Source: Alphaproteobacteria bacterium
GTDB taxonomy: Bacteria; Pseudomonadota; Alphaproteobacteria; UBA6615
Assembly (NCBI GenBank): GCA_011087645.1
Contig: JAALLF010000005.1
Location: 88,023-152,022, forward strand
Direction of reading: 5' to 3'
DNA length: 64,000 nucleotides
Shown: positions 46,208 through 56,059 of the stretch, in pieces
Numbering within the stretch: position 1 is the stretch's first letter
Layout: every line of letters begins with the position of its first letter
Made by a program: the position numbers and the translations under genes
Notes under the pieces: generated by a model
Told to the model about the DNA's origin: nothing
Databases searched by the model: none
Seen by the model: the letters and a program-made list of their open reading frames with translations, nothing else

Positions 46208-48112
46208 ATGGGCAACATGATTAAGTTCATAAAAACATACGACGCTGCGAAGTATTACTATCTGCTCCTAATACCCGTCGCGCTTCTTATGTTCCCGCAT
46301 GAGGGAATAATTCACGACAGCAGATTATACGTATTCGACATACTGAACATCGCGCAGGCGGGCATTTTCGCCAACGATGTGCTCGCCGCTATCGGCACGC
46401 AGGATAATTACACCCTATATTCCTACATTGCCGCGCCGCTCTACAAAATATTGAGCCCTTGGGCGGCGACATCGTTGGTCTTTGTCGCCGGACAACTTTT
46501 GTGGTTTTCCGGCATTTTCGTGTTGGTAACAAAATTCACCGAAGACAAAAGGATTGCCTGCTTCGGGCTGCTTTCCGCGTTCTTGCTGCCCACCGAGTAT
46601 TTCGGGTTTTCGGTTTTGTCCTACGGCGAATCGTTCGCCACCCCGCGGCTTTTTGTCGAGGGGCTGACATTTTGGTCGCTGTGGTCCTTCTTTAGCCGGA
46701 AGTATCTTGTGTCCGTGATTTTGGTCGCGGTGGCCTTGTCGCTCCATCCGATCATGGGGTTGATCGCGGCGTCTTTGCTCATCGCCACTCTGGTGCAAGA
46801 GGGCCGACGCTGGTGGTGGATCTTTGGCGGCGCGGCGGCGGTCGGTGCGGCTGTAGCCCTGGGCAGCGGCGTTGTTCCCGTGGAACGGCTAACCGCGGCG
46901 TTAGAGGGTGAATGGCTGGAAGTCGTTCAAAAACGGGCAAAATATTTGTACGTCTCTGAATGGTCGGTCAAAGACTGGGTCCGAATAACATTCGTGACGT
47001 CGATAACTGTGCCGCTTCTCGCACTTTTTTCGGGCTGGCAACGCCGGTTGGTCATTTCGGCCCTGGTGGTCGGCGGGTCGGGACTGTTGCTGTCGTTTAT
47101 CGGTACCGACGTCCTGCACAATGTTTTGCTGTCCCAAGTCCAAACCAGTCGGGCCATTTGGTTCGTCTATCTGCTGGGTAATATTGGTCTGGGCGTCGTC
47201 GTGGCGAACATGTACCGGCGAAGCGAGGAAGACGGCGACGCGTTCTTTTTCCTATATATCCTGGTGTGGACGATCGCCCATCTCCTTTGGCCAATCCCAG
47301 GAATAATATTGGGGCTCACAGCCTCGCTCCTCGCCTATCTACGCCTCACGGACAAAATCGCGGGTATCCCCTCTATATTTAGGCGCCTGATTTATACGCT
47401 GACGGGGATGATGTTCTTTTGGATGGCGTTCTTTCGGGTGAAATTTTGGCTGATTCCCGCCAACAGAGACGCAATCATTCAAAACGATAACGCTTTCGTC
47501 GGGATCAGCGGTTTCACGCAAATGGAACTCGCCTTCATCGTGTTCATAATATTTGCCGTTGTGCGTCTGCGCCTAAAATTTCCGTCACAACTCACCTTAG
47601 CGCTGCTGATCTTATTGACGGCATGGTCGATCTCCGTCTGGGACCGCCGCAGCGCGAACGATCGTGGATTGGAAGGCGATTACGTTGTCGATGCGCTCTT
47701 TGATCACATTCCACAAGGCGCCCAGGTTTATTGGCAGGGCAATACGAAGGGCGCGTGGTTCCTGTTGGGACGGCCAAGCTATTTCGCTGACACACTCGGG
47801 TCGGGGACCGTTTTTTCCGAACCGCTGGCGGTTGAGTTTCTCAAGCGTGGCCAAATCATACATGCCCTTGATGGCGTGGATTACGTTGATATCTGGCGAC
47901 CAGCCACAGTTCGTGAGCAACCGGTGAATAAGTCTGACGTGGTGAAAGAACTAGCGCGAGACGACCTTGTCACCGCCTGCACCAACGCGCCTGCCCTCGA
48001 TTTCCTTATGTTGACCCGGAAGATCGATGGTCAGATCATCATCAGCGCGTACGGGCGTTACCGCACCGGCAAGGTCACGCCACCTGCGGGTCTGGGTAGC
48101 AGCGGCGAATAG
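46208..48112 (+). CDS. Polytopic membrane protein of unknown function
   Basis: This 634-residue protein has about 12-14 predicted membrane segments, for example YYLLLIPVALLMFP near the start and many Trp/Phe-rich helices. A soluble C-terminal part (about 485-634) begins SANDRGLEGDYVVDALFDHI. The arrangement resembles GT-C-type glycosyltransferases or polysaccharide membrane proteins, and acidic residues in the first loop (GIIHDSRLYVFD) could be catalytic, but I do not recognise a specific family. Base composition looks more AT-rich than its neighbours. It sits between the GS-like gene and the Tad locus, and a link to either is unproven. Confidence 0.7.
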   Translation: MGNMIKFIKTYDAAKYYYLLLIPVALLMFPHEGIIHDSRLYVFDILNIAQAGIFANDVLAAIGTQDNYTLYSYIAAPLYKILSPWAATSLVFVAGQLLWFSGIFVLVTKFTEDKRIACFGLLSAFLLPTEYFGFSVLSYGESFATPRLFVEGLTFWSLWSFFSRKYLVSVILVAVALSLHPIMGLIAASLLIATLVQEGRRWWWIFGGAAAVGAAVALGSGVVPVERLTAALEGEWLEVVQKRAKYLYVSEWSVKDWVRITFVTSITVPLLALFSGWQRRLVISALVVGGSGLLLSFIGTDVLHNVLLSQVQTSRAIWFVYLLGNIGLGVVVANMYRRSEEDGDAFFFLYILVWTIAHLLWPIPGIILGLTASLLAYLRLTDKIAGIPSIFRRLIYTLTGMMFFWMAFFRVKFWLIPANRDAIIQNDNAFVGISGFTQMELAFIVFIIFAVVRLRLKFPSQLTLALLILLTAWSISVWDRRSANDRGLEGDYVVDALFDHIPQGAQVYWQGNTKGAWFLLGRPSYFADTLGSGTVFSEPLAVEFLKRGQIIHALDGVDYVDIWRPATVREQPVNKSDVVKELARDDLVTACTNAPALDFLMLTRKIDGQIIISAYGRYRTGKVTPPAGLGSSGE

Positions 48113-48226
48113 GCACGTTTAATCAAAGGTTCATCGAGCCAGGGTAAAACAGGAGTTCGGCGACACAGGGACGTGATTACCGATGACTGGGGGCGCTGCA
48201 GGGGGGCGCAACGGAGAGTTAATACA

Positions 48227-49915
48227 GTGATCAAGATAAGCGCATTGCTGCAAAGCGGATTAAAAAAAGTCTGGGCCTCTAAATCGGGGGGCGTGTTAAT
48301 CTACATCGCCTTCGGATTGCCGATCTTTTTGGGTGTGATGGCGCTGTCGGTCGATCTGGGCCGGGCCTTCATCCTAAACACCGAATTAAAAGATTTCTCC
48401 GACGCCGCCGCGCTGGCTGGCGCGGCTGAGCTTGATGGCCGCGATGGCGCGCGCGCTGCCGCGGAATCCGCGGCGCGCACAGGCCTGCAAGGCACCCTGG
48501 TGAACATACAAGCCTTCGCCACCGACGGCGACGGGGCGAACCTCACTGTTGATCAAGTTGTATTCCTGAAGAATTTACCCGCCGACGGCACCGACTTTGT
48601 CGCTGCCGATACCGCCACCACCGATGAGGAAGCGCGGTTTATCTTCGTCTCGGTGGTCAACCGCGATATTCGCAGTGGCCTCAGCCGCGCGCTGGGCGCG
48701 ATCCCTGATTTCGATACCAGCGCCCGTTCGATCGCCGGCTTTAATTCGGTGATTTGCCGCATCCCGGCGATGATGATGTGCAACCCGCTTGAAGATGCAA
48801 CATACGGGACTTTGGCGGGCTGTCTGCAAAGCGACGGGTATTATGGGCCTCCGACGGCGACCCAGGAAGCAACCTGGTCGCCGCACGTAGATTGCCTGCG
48901 CGGCAATCAAGTGCTGATGAAAACCGGTGGCGGCCCCGGCGCTTCTTATGTGCCCGGCAATTTCGGCCTGTTGGATCCACCGACCGGTAATCAGGGCGCT
49001 AAAAACGTCTCTATATTATTAGCCACAACGGTGCCCGATTTGTGCATTGCAGACACCGCCGATCTGCGGACCGGTGAAGCGGTTGGCCCGGTCATGGCCG
49101 GCCTCAACGTGCGCTTCGACCTGTATAGCATGGGCTTTACCAAGAACAACGTAGACTATCGGCCGGCGTTGAATGTGGTGAAGGGGTATACCGATGGTGG
49201 TGGTAGCGGCTGCAGCAATAATCCGCCGCCCGACCCTTTGCCGGCTGATCCTGATGCTCTGGCCTATCCCAGGGACGACTGCTTTAACATTGTCTTGCCG
49301 GGGTCGAGCCCGCCGACGAACTCCTGCCACGGTGAACGGTTTGGCTTTGGTAATTGGAATATTCCTGCCGGCGCAACGCCTGAAACGGAGCCCTATTGGA
49401 CGGTCAATCATCCTGGCGTGACGGCGCCGACTTTTGCCGATGACGGTGCAAATTACGCCGATATGACACGCTATGACGTCTACCGGTACGAAATCGAAAC
49501 GGCCGTCATCAATTTATCTACCATGACCCATATGCCCGAACCTCTCGAAGCCGGCATGACTCGGACCCATGAAACCGAGGCTCCGGACCCGGGTGAGGAT
49601 GCCCTCCCGTCTTGCTATACCGGGGGCGAATTTAGCGACCCCATCAATGACGACCCCCTAGATCCCAATGATGACGAAGACATTGCTAATTTTGATCGTC
49701 GGTTGCTGCGGATGGTGGTTATCAATTGCCTCGCTGAAGGCCCTTTGAACGGCAACGAAAGCGGCGTAACAACCATCGGTACGGTTGAGATGTTTCTCAC
49801 CGAGCCGGCTCAGGGGTCGGGCGCCGATAAAATCGATATTTTTGGCGAGATCGCAAAAGTCGCGCCACCAGGAGCCAAAGACGGCGCCCGCGATATCGTG
49901 CAACTGTACCGTTAA
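48227..49915 (+). CDS. TadG-like protein (TadE/G family) of the Tad pilus
   Basis: The 562-residue protein has a short N-terminus, then SKSGGVLIYIAFGLPIFLGVMALSVDLGRAF (in part), the single membrane segment typical of TadG, and KDFSDAAALAGAAELDG, the conserved DAAALAGA motif. A long extracytoplasmic domain without recognised motifs follows. TadG proteins assist Flp pilus assembly. The upstream ATG-like start at 48173 lacks a good ribosome-binding site; GGAGAG at 48213-48218 supports the GTG at 48227. It opens the Tad gene run. Confidence 0.82.
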   Translation: MIKISALLQSGLKKVWASKSGGVLIYIAFGLPIFLGVMALSVDLGRAFILNTELKDFSDAAALAGAAELDGRDGARAAAESAARTGLQGTLVNIQAFATDGDGANLTVDQVVFLKNLPADGTDFVAADTATTDEEARFIFVSVVNRDIRSGLSRALGAIPDFDTSARSIAGFNSVICRIPAMMMCNPLEDATYGTLAGCLQSDGYYGPPTATQEATWSPHVDCLRGNQVLMKTGGGPGASYVPGNFGLLDPPTGNQGAKNVSILLATTVPDLCIADTADLRTGEAVGPVMAGLNVRFDLYSMGFTKNNVDYRPALNVVKGYTDGGGSGCSNNPPPDPLPADPDALAYPRDDCFNIVLPGSSPPTNSCHGERFGFGNWNIPAGATPETEPYWTVNHPGVTAPTFADDGANYADMTRYDVYRYEIETAVINLSTMTHMPEPLEAGMTRTHETEAPDPGEDALPSCYTGGEFSDPINDDPLDPNDDEDIANFDRRLLRMVVINCLAEGPLNGNESGVTTIGTVEMFLTEPAQGSGADKIDIFGEIAKVAPPGAKDGARDIVQLYR

Positions 49916-49991
49916 GGGCAGTAAACCGTATTCGTTAACGGGCCTAGAATAAGTAAACGAAACCTTAAACATTGCGTGTAATATTTGCAGA

Positions 49992-50501
49992 ATGACGATG
50001 AAACGTGGTGGTGATAGGCGAATATTGAAGATCGCGCGGCGTTTGGCGGGTTGCCGAGACGGCGTTGCAATGTTCGAATTCGCCATAGCGCTGCCCATTC
50101 TGCTCATCATTTTCGCCGGCGGCTGGGAGCTCGCTCGCGGCCTATGGACCTACGAAATTCTGAACAAGGGCGTACGTGATGCGGCGCGTTATTTGGCGCG
50201 CGTCGATGATCCGGCGGCGGCAGGTAACCAGACGATGGCCCTGCGCTTGGTGTTGTCCGGTGACATTGATTTGGACGAGCCGCCGCGCATTGACTACCAG
50301 AAGGTCAACGTGACGATGGGTACAAGGACCTTCGACAACAGCGCCGCCCTCTATCGCAGCAAGGATGGCGGAACAGGTGATATCGACGTCGTTCAGGTGC
50401 GCGCCGATATGACCTTCGATGCACCCCTCCTAGGATTCCTGAGGCTGCCTAGCCCGATCGTGTTTTCCGTCGCTAACGAAGAACGCCATATTGGGGATTG
50501 A
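49992..50501 (+). CDS. TadE-like minor pilin (pseudopilin)
   Basis: The 169-residue protein begins with a basic stretch, then GVAMFEFAIALPILLIIFAGG, a type IV pilin-like segment with the invariant glutamate of TadE/F. NKGVRDAARYLARV follows, the typical helix after the membrane segment. These minor pilins are processed by the prepilin peptidase and needed for Flp pilus biogenesis. It overlaps the next TadE/F gene's upstream region, with its TGA at 50499-50501. Confidence 0.85.
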   Translation: MTMKRGGDRRILKIARRLAGCRDGVAMFEFAIALPILLIIFAGGWELARGLWTYEILNKGVRDAARYLARVDDPAAAGNQTMALRLVLSGDIDLDEPPRIDYQKVNVTMGTRTFDNSAALYRSKDGGTGDIDVVQVRADMTFDAPLLGFLRLPSPIVFSVANEERHIGD

Positions 50502-50505
50502 GGCA

Positions 50506-51180
50506 ATGGTTTTTCGTCTCTTGCGCCGAAAACTAGCTGCCGATAAGTCCGGAGCGGCCGCCGTCGAATTTGCCTTTGTTGCCATCGGGCTGGTCTTGTT
50601 TACTTTGGCGATTATCGATATTGGATTCGCGCTGTTCTGGTTCAACCGCGCCGAGAAAGCGACCCAATTGGGCGTTCGCGTTGCGGCGGTCTCCGATCCC
50701 GTATCAGCCTTTCTGCCGACCTTTGAGCAGGCAAGCGCCGGCGGCGGTGGCGGGCCCGGTGGCGGCGGTGTAGCGGCTGGCGCAAGTTGCGAAACAAGTA
50801 TCGGAACTATCGCGACCTATTGCATCCATAATGATATTGTGTGCTCTGTTTCTGGCGGGACCGGTACATGTGCCGGCGAGCCAGGCGCATTTTCCAACGC
50901 AGCATTTTCGAAAATATTTAACGAAATGCGGGTACTTTATCCGCAACTGTCGTCGGAAAGTGTCCAAGTCGAGTACCGTCCATCCATCGCTGGTTTCGTA
51001 GGGCGCCCCGGAAATAGTTCTGGGACCTTCAATCTGGTTCCTCAAGTCACCGTGCGTATCGTGAATTTGCAGTATGATTACATTGCCTTGGGGTCATTAC
51101 TGGGGCTTCCGCCTTTCACATTGCCCATCATTTCCGCCTCGATGAACGGCGAAGATCTCGACCATACCAGCAACTTATAG
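50506..51180 (+). CDS. TadE/TadF-like minor pilin
   Basis: The 224-residue protein has a basic N-terminus, then SGAAAVEFAFVAIGLVLFTLAIID, of which the AAVEFA core is the pilin-like processing region. NRAEKATQLGVRVAAV follows. A glycine-rich spacer (about 80-92) and a cysteine-containing domain lie further on. It is a second pseudopilin of the Tad system. The ATG at 50506 is preferred over a TTG at 50491 that overlaps the previous gene. Confidence 0.83.
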   Translation: MVFRLLRRKLAADKSGAAAVEFAFVAIGLVLFTLAIIDIGFALFWFNRAEKATQLGVRVAAVSDPVSAFLPTFEQASAGGGGGPGGGGVAAGASCETSIGTIATYCIHNDIVCSVSGGTGTCAGEPGAFSNAAFSKIFNEMRVLYPQLSSESVQVEYRPSIAGFVGRPGNSSGTFNLVPQVTVRIVNLQYDYIALGSLLGLPPFTLPIISASMNGEDLDHTSNL

Positions 51181-51187
51181 TGATCCA

Positions 51188-52378
51188 ATGTTAAGCACCA
51201 ATAAGCACGCAGGCCGCGCCGACGCAGCGCAGCCCACCATGATCGGATTACTGCGCAAGGATATCGCGCAGGAAGTCAAAAGCATCGTCAAGAAGACTGA
51301 TGCGACCTCCGATATACGCACGATCTCCGGCACCTTGAAGGAGGAACTGATCGGTTTCCAGTCGGAGCCTTGCGTGGTTTTGCTGCAAATGGCGGCAACC
51401 GAGGGCGACGAATTCGATATCGTCGAAGAGTTCCTCAACCGCAACCCGCATTTGTCGGTCATTATTATTAGCGACGACGTGCCGTTCGAACAGGTGCGTC
51501 GTTTGATGCGCAGTGGTGCGCTAGACATTCTGCCACGGCCGCTTGTGGAAGAAGAATTTCTGGTCGCCCTGGAAGCCGCCTTCGTTCGTGTTTCCAACGC
51601 CAAGCTCAGTGGCGGCGCCGCGAAGACCGGCAACGTTATTACTTTCATGAAGGCTTGCGGCGGGGTCGGCGGCACAACGCTGGCGATCCAGGCGGCACAT
51701 GCGTTAGCGGGTAACGCGCGCCGGAAGAAAAAGGTTTGCCTGATCGATTTCGATCTTCAGTTCGGCAATGTATCGATGTATTTGGATGTCGCCGATGGCG
51801 GCGAGCTGTCCGACCTCTTGCGTCAGCCCGATGAAATTGACGCAACCCTTTTCAACTCTGTGGTCTCTAACCATCGTTCCGGTATCGATATTATCGCGGC
51901 GCCGCAAACGGTCTGGTCGTTGGACTCGATAGGCGCGGCGCAGGCGGGCAAGATCATCGAAGTCGCGGCTCAGCTTTATGACTATGTCATTGTCGATTTG
52001 CCGGACTACTGGACCGACTGGTCGAAAGAAATTTTAGAAAATGCCCATGCCGTGGTGATGGTTATGCAAATGACGGTGGCCGCGGTTCGCCACGCCCGCC
52101 GGCGTCTCGATTTGCTCCAGGCCGAGGGATTGGGAACCGTACCCGTTTTTGTGGTCGCCAACCGGTACAAAAAACCGACGGTGTTCGCCGCCGAAACGAT
52201 TAAACAGGATGAGGTCGAGAAGGCCCTGGGGCACCCGATCGATTTTGCGCTGGCTAGTAACTATAAAGTTGTCAACGAAGCGCAAACACAAGGGATTCCC
52301 ATCGCCGAGGCAGAGGGTGGGCGTAAATTTGCGGCAGAACTGAACAAGGTTGCGGAGTCTATCTCCGCTCGACTCTAG
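51188..52378 (+). CDS. cpaE: Tad pilus localisation protein TadZ/CpaE, with atypical Walker A
   Basis: The 396-residue protein has a receiver-like N-terminal domain (about 17-135) and a MinD/ParA-type ATPase domain from about 148. The deviant Walker A is KACGGVGGTT (155-164), where the usual lysine of GKT is glycine (Gly162). VCLIDFDLQFGN and YVIVDLPDYW follow as ParA-like motifs. TadZ/CpaE places the pilus machine at the cell pole. Atypical Walker A motifs are known in TadZ. It is followed 39 bases later by the ATPase gene cpaF. Confidence 0.9.
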   Translation: MLSTNKHAGRADAAQPTMIGLLRKDIAQEVKSIVKKTDATSDIRTISGTLKEELIGFQSEPCVVLLQMAATEGDEFDIVEEFLNRNPHLSVIIISDDVPFEQVRRLMRSGALDILPRPLVEEEFLVALEAAFVRVSNAKLSGGAAKTGNVITFMKACGGVGGTTLAIQAAHALAGNARRKKKVCLIDFDLQFGNVSMYLDVADGGELSDLLRQPDEIDATLFNSVVSNHRSGIDIIAAPQTVWSLDSIGAAQAGKIIEVAAQLYDYVIVDLPDYWTDWSKEILENAHAVVMVMQMTVAAVRHARRRLDLLQAEGLGTVPVFVVANRYKKPTVFAAETIKQDEVEKALGHPIDFALASNYKVVNEAQTQGIPIAEAEGGRKFAAELNKVAESISARL

Positions 52379-52417
52379 ACTTTTGTAAGTCGCGCTGCTG
52401 AAAAAAGGAATGTCGTA

Positions 52418-53977
52418 ATGCTACGTCGTCTTGTGAGCTCGAACTCAGTCGAATTCAAAAAACCGCCGGCCCCAGAGGCGCCGGAACTCGCCGATACGAA
52501 ACCAACCGCGCCGGCGCCGGGTATTCAGCGCGCGCCGGTCGTTCCTCCGGCGAGCGAAAACGGTTCGGCGCTGATCAGCAAGAATGGCAGCGCGGCTGAT
52601 GCCAGCGTTGATAGTGTTCAAACCACTGATCGGAGCGACGATAACGCCAATCGCGATCATCGCAATCGCACGGTGACAGCCGATAACTCGTACGCCACGT
52701 TTTCATCGGATAAGCACACCGAACTGAAGATGCAGGTCCATCAGCAGCTCTTGGACACGATGAATCTGGCTGTGCTCGACAAAATGACCGAAGATCAGAT
52801 TCGCAGCGAAGTCGGCGACCTGGTACGCGAGCTTCTGGTCGAAAACAACGTCCCGCTGACTTTGCAGGAACAGCAGAGCCTGATCGCCGATATTCTCGAT
52901 GAGGTTCTGGGTCTGGGGCCGATCGAGCCGCTGCTGAAAGACCCGACGATCTCCGATATTTTGGTCAACTGTTACGATACGGTCGTGGTTGAACGATTTG
53001 GCCGGCTGGAAATGACCCCGGTCAAATTTAAGGACAACCGGCATCTGTTGCGGATCATCGATAAAATCGTGTCGGCTATTGGCCGCCGTATTGATGAGGG
53101 CTCGCCGATGGTGGATGCCCGTCTTCTCGATGGTTCGCGCGTCAATGCTGTTATTGCGCCGATCGCCGTCGACGGGCCGTTACTGTCAATTCGTCGGTTT
53201 GCCCAAGACCCTTATACCGTCGACCGGCTGATCGATATTGGCACGATTACCCCCAATATTGCGGAGCTGTTAGAGGGCATTGTTCGATCCCGGAAGAACC
53301 TCTTGATTTCCGGCGGTACGGGTAGTGGTAAGACCACCATGCTGAATGCCATGGCGGCGTATATCGACCCTAAAGAGCGCATTATCACGATCGAAGATGC
53401 CGCCGAATTGCAGTTGCAACAGCCGCAGGTCGCGCGCATGGAAACCCGCCCGCCCAATGTCGAGGGCAAGGGTGAAATCGCCCAGCGCGAACTGGTCAAG
53501 AACTCCCTGCGTATGCGCCCCGACCGTATCATCGTCGGTGAGGTTCGTGGCGGCGAGGCCTTCGATATGTTGCAGGCGATGAACACCGGTCATGAAGGCT
53601 CGATGACGACCGTTCATGCCAATATGCCGCGCGATGCGCTGTCGCGTATTGAAAATATGATCGGCATGGCTCAGCTCGATCTGCCGACCAATGCGATGCG
53701 CTCGCAAATCGCCTCGGCGATCCATGTGGTGATCCAGCTCTCGCGCTTAAGCGACGGCCGGCGTCGCCTCACCAGTGTCCAGGAAATCACGGGCATGGAG
53801 GGTGAGGTCATCACGATGCAGGAGATTTTCCGCTTCGACCGTCGTTCCACCGATGCCGATGGGACGATCCACGGCGCCTATGTGGCGACGGGCATTCGGC
53901 CGAAGTTCATTCAGGACTTCAACCAGCGCGGTATCTATATTTCAGACGATCTTTTTGAGCCCAATCAGGAACTGTAA
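52418..53977 (+). CDS. cpaF: Tad pilus assembly ATPase TadA/CpaF
   Basis: This 519-residue secretion ATPase powers Flp pilus assembly. A variable Pro/Ala/Ser-rich N-terminus (about 15-95) precedes the conserved N-domain LGLGPIEPLLKDPTISDILVN (in part). Walker A GGTGSGKTT is at 299-307, the Asp box IITIEDAAELQL follows, and the Walker B and His boxes are in RIIVGEVRGGEAFDMLQAMN and GHEGSMTTVHANMPRDAL. The ATG at 52418 follows an AAGGAA ribosome-binding site. Confidence 0.95.
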   Translation: MLRRLVSSNSVEFKKPPAPEAPELADTKPTAPAPGIQRAPVVPPASENGSALISKNGSAADASVDSVQTTDRSDDNANRDHRNRTVTADNSYATFSSDKHTELKMQVHQQLLDTMNLAVLDKMTEDQIRSEVGDLVRELLVENNVPLTLQEQQSLIADILDEVLGLGPIEPLLKDPTISDILVNCYDTVVVERFGRLEMTPVKFKDNRHLLRIIDKIVSAIGRRIDEGSPMVDARLLDGSRVNAVIAPIAVDGPLLSIRRFAQDPYTVDRLIDIGTITPNIAELLEGIVRSRKNLLISGGTGSGKTTMLNAMAAYIDPKERIITIEDAAELQLQQPQVARMETRPPNVEGKGEIAQRELVKNSLRMRPDRIIVGEVRGGEAFDMLQAMNTGHEGSMTTVHANMPRDALSRIENMIGMAQLDLPTNAMRSQIASAIHVVIQLSRLSDGRRRLTSVQEITGMEGEVITMQEIFRFDRRSTDADGTIHGAYVATGIRPKFIQDFNQRGIYISDDLFEPNQEL

Positions 53978-54009
53978 TCCTGAAAGCGGATGATTAAGGG
54001 TATCTAGAA

Positions 54010-54963
54010 ATGGCGATCGATAATCTAACATTGTTTTATGCGGCGGTTTTTCTGGCCGGCCTATTGGCCGTCGAGGGGATCTATCTGTTCTTCTTCCGCA
54101 CGCGCAATAGCGGCAATTTGGAAGCCAACCGCCGGTTGCGGTTGCAGTCGAAAAACCCTGACGGTCGCGAAGTCCTCGAAGAGCTGCGAAAAGAAGTTCG
54201 CGGTGGTGGTGGGATTGGCGGCTATCTCGACGGGAAGATAGCGTCGGCTGGTAAGAGTTTTTCGGTATCTAGGCTCCTGGTCATCATGAGCATGGTCGGC
54301 TTCATGTTTTTCCTCTTTCTTGCCCTCGTGTTGCCGGTACCTGCTCTGGCAAGCTTAGTGATTGGCGTTTTGTCGGGCGTTGGATTTCCGCTGCTGTGGT
54401 TAAAAATGAAGGCAAAAGGGCGGATCAGTAAGTTTTCCGAACAATTGCCGGACGCATTGGATACGATGGCGCGCAGCTTACGGGCGGGTCATCCATTCAC
54501 TGCGGCGATGAACCTGGCGTCGACGGATCTTGCCGATCCCATGGGCACCGAACTGGGCATTGTGGTCGATGAAATGACCTACGGGTTGGAGCTCACGACC
54601 GCATTGGAGAATTTACAAAACCGCGTGCGGCTGCAAGATCTCGATTATATGGTCGTTGCGATTACCATCCAACATGAGACCGGCGGTAACTTGGCCGAAG
54701 TGTTGGCAAACCTTTCACGCGTTATTCGCGATCGGTTCCGGATGTTCCAGAAGATCAAGGCGCTATCCGCCGAGGGTCGCTTGTCGGCCTGGGTGATCTC
54801 GGTCTTGCCGTTTTTTGTCGGAGCCGTAATCCATCTGATTAACCCCTCGTATTTCGGCCAATATGCGAGTGATCCGACGTTTCACAAACTGCTCCTGGGC
54901 GGGTTGTTCGGCATTATGCTCGGCGCGTTCACGATGTTCAGAATGGTCAACTTCCGCTTTTAG
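54010..54963 (+). CDS. tadB: Tad pilus inner-membrane protein TadB
   Basis: The 317-residue type II secretion F-domain protein has an N-terminal membrane segment, two more near 90-130, then the cytoplasmic F domain SEQLPDALDTMARSLRAGH with ETGGNLAEVLANLSRVIRDR, and membrane segments at the end. With TadC it forms the inner-membrane platform for the CpaF ATPase. TadC follows eight bases later. Confidence 0.93.
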   Translation: MAIDNLTLFYAAVFLAGLLAVEGIYLFFFRTRNSGNLEANRRLRLQSKNPDGREVLEELRKEVRGGGGIGGYLDGKIASAGKSFSVSRLLVIMSMVGFMFFLFLALVLPVPALASLVIGVLSGVGFPLLWLKMKAKGRISKFSEQLPDALDTMARSLRAGHPFTAAMNLASTDLADPMGTELGIVVDEMTYGLELTTALENLQNRVRLQDLDYMVVAITIQHETGGNLAEVLANLSRVIRDRFRMFQKIKALSAEGRLSAWVISVLPFFVGAVIHLINPSYFGQYASDPTFHKLLLGGLFGIMLGAFTMFRMVNFRF

Positions 54964-54971
54964 AGGACGCC

Positions 54972-55991
54972 ATGGAAGCAATTCGGCAACTCCTAGATTC
55001 TGTTGTTCAGTCCAGCGGTCTTCTCCTGGTGGTGGTGGCCATATTCGTGTGCGCCCTGTTAGGTGCCTTCGGCGTAGCTACGTTGGTTTCGTCGCGATCC
55101 GATGCACGGCGTCGATTGGCTGGCGCCACGGGACTGGCTGCCGGTGGCGACCTGCTCAATGGCGGGTCGTTGCGCATGAATTCGTCGTTGACCGGGGTTG
55201 GCGGGATTTTCGAGAGGCTCGCCGGCATCGTTATGCCCAAAGGCGAGATGGCGCCCGACAACGCGTTGCGCCTGCAGATGATTAGGGCGGGCTTCTACAA
55301 TGCCCGCGTGGTGCGGATTTATTATCTTTCTAGGATATTGATTGCTCTTGCCCTGGGCGGGCTATTGGCAATCATTTACCCGATTGCGGTCCCCGAAACG
55401 CCGGTGCAGAGCGTAATATTTCTGTCCGGCGCCGCGGCGATGTTGGGATATTTTACGCCGGTTTATTATCTCAGCCGGCGGGTGACGAAGCGCCAGACAT
55501 CCATTCGCGAGGGCTTTCCCGACGCGTTGGATATGCTCCTGGTCTGTGTCGAATCCGGTCTCGGCCTCGATGGTGCCCTGGCCCGCGTGTCCCACGAGAT
55601 CGGTCGGGCGCACCCTCTTCTTTCGGAACAGTTTGGCTTTGTCGGCCGTGAATTGCGTGTTGGCCGTGACCGCGAAGTGGCGCTCCGCAGCATGGCTGAG
55701 CGTATCGGCATTGATGAGGTGTCCTCGCTGGTTACACTGCTCATTCAAACTGACAAGCTGGGAACCAGCATTGGCGATGCGCTGCGGGCTCATGCCTATG
55801 AGATGCGGTCAACTCGTCTGTTGCGGGCCGAGGAAAAGGCGATGAAATTGCCGGTTAAATTGTCGATGCCGCTGATCTTTTTTATTCTGCCGGCGCTGTT
55901 GCTGGTTATTCTCAGCCCGGCCTCCTTGAGTATCGGTCGTGATATGTTCCCGAGGTTAAAGGGCGTCGATTTGTCGGTTTTCGACAAATAG
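54972..55991 (+). CDS. tadC: Tad pilus inner-membrane protein TadC
   Basis: The 339-residue partner of TadB has one N-terminal membrane helix, two near 115-160, then the F domain REGFPDALDMLLVCVESGLG with DEVSSLVTLLIQTDKLGTSI, and a final pair of helices. The YEMRSTRLLRAEEKAMKLPVKL stretch (in part) is typical of TadC. It lies between tadB and the TPR lipoprotein genes in the same direction. Confidence 0.93.
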   Translation: MEAIRQLLDSVVQSSGLLLVVVAIFVCALLGAFGVATLVSSRSDARRRLAGATGLAAGGDLLNGGSLRMNSSLTGVGGIFERLAGIVMPKGEMAPDNALRLQMIRAGFYNARVVRIYYLSRILIALALGGLLAIIYPIAVPETPVQSVIFLSGAAAMLGYFTPVYYLSRRVTKRQTSIREGFPDALDMLLVCVESGLGLDGALARVSHEIGRAHPLLSEQFGFVGRELRVGRDREVALRSMAERIGIDEVSSLVTLLIQTDKLGTSIGDALRAHAYEMRSTRLLRAEEKAMKLPVKLSMPLIFFILPALLLVILSPASLSIGRDMFPRLKGVDLSVFDK

Positions 55992-56059
55992 ATCGTCTAT
56001 CAATTTTTGCGTTATCGGGTTATAAGCAAGACAATGTCTTTTTTCGAGGAAGTACGGGC

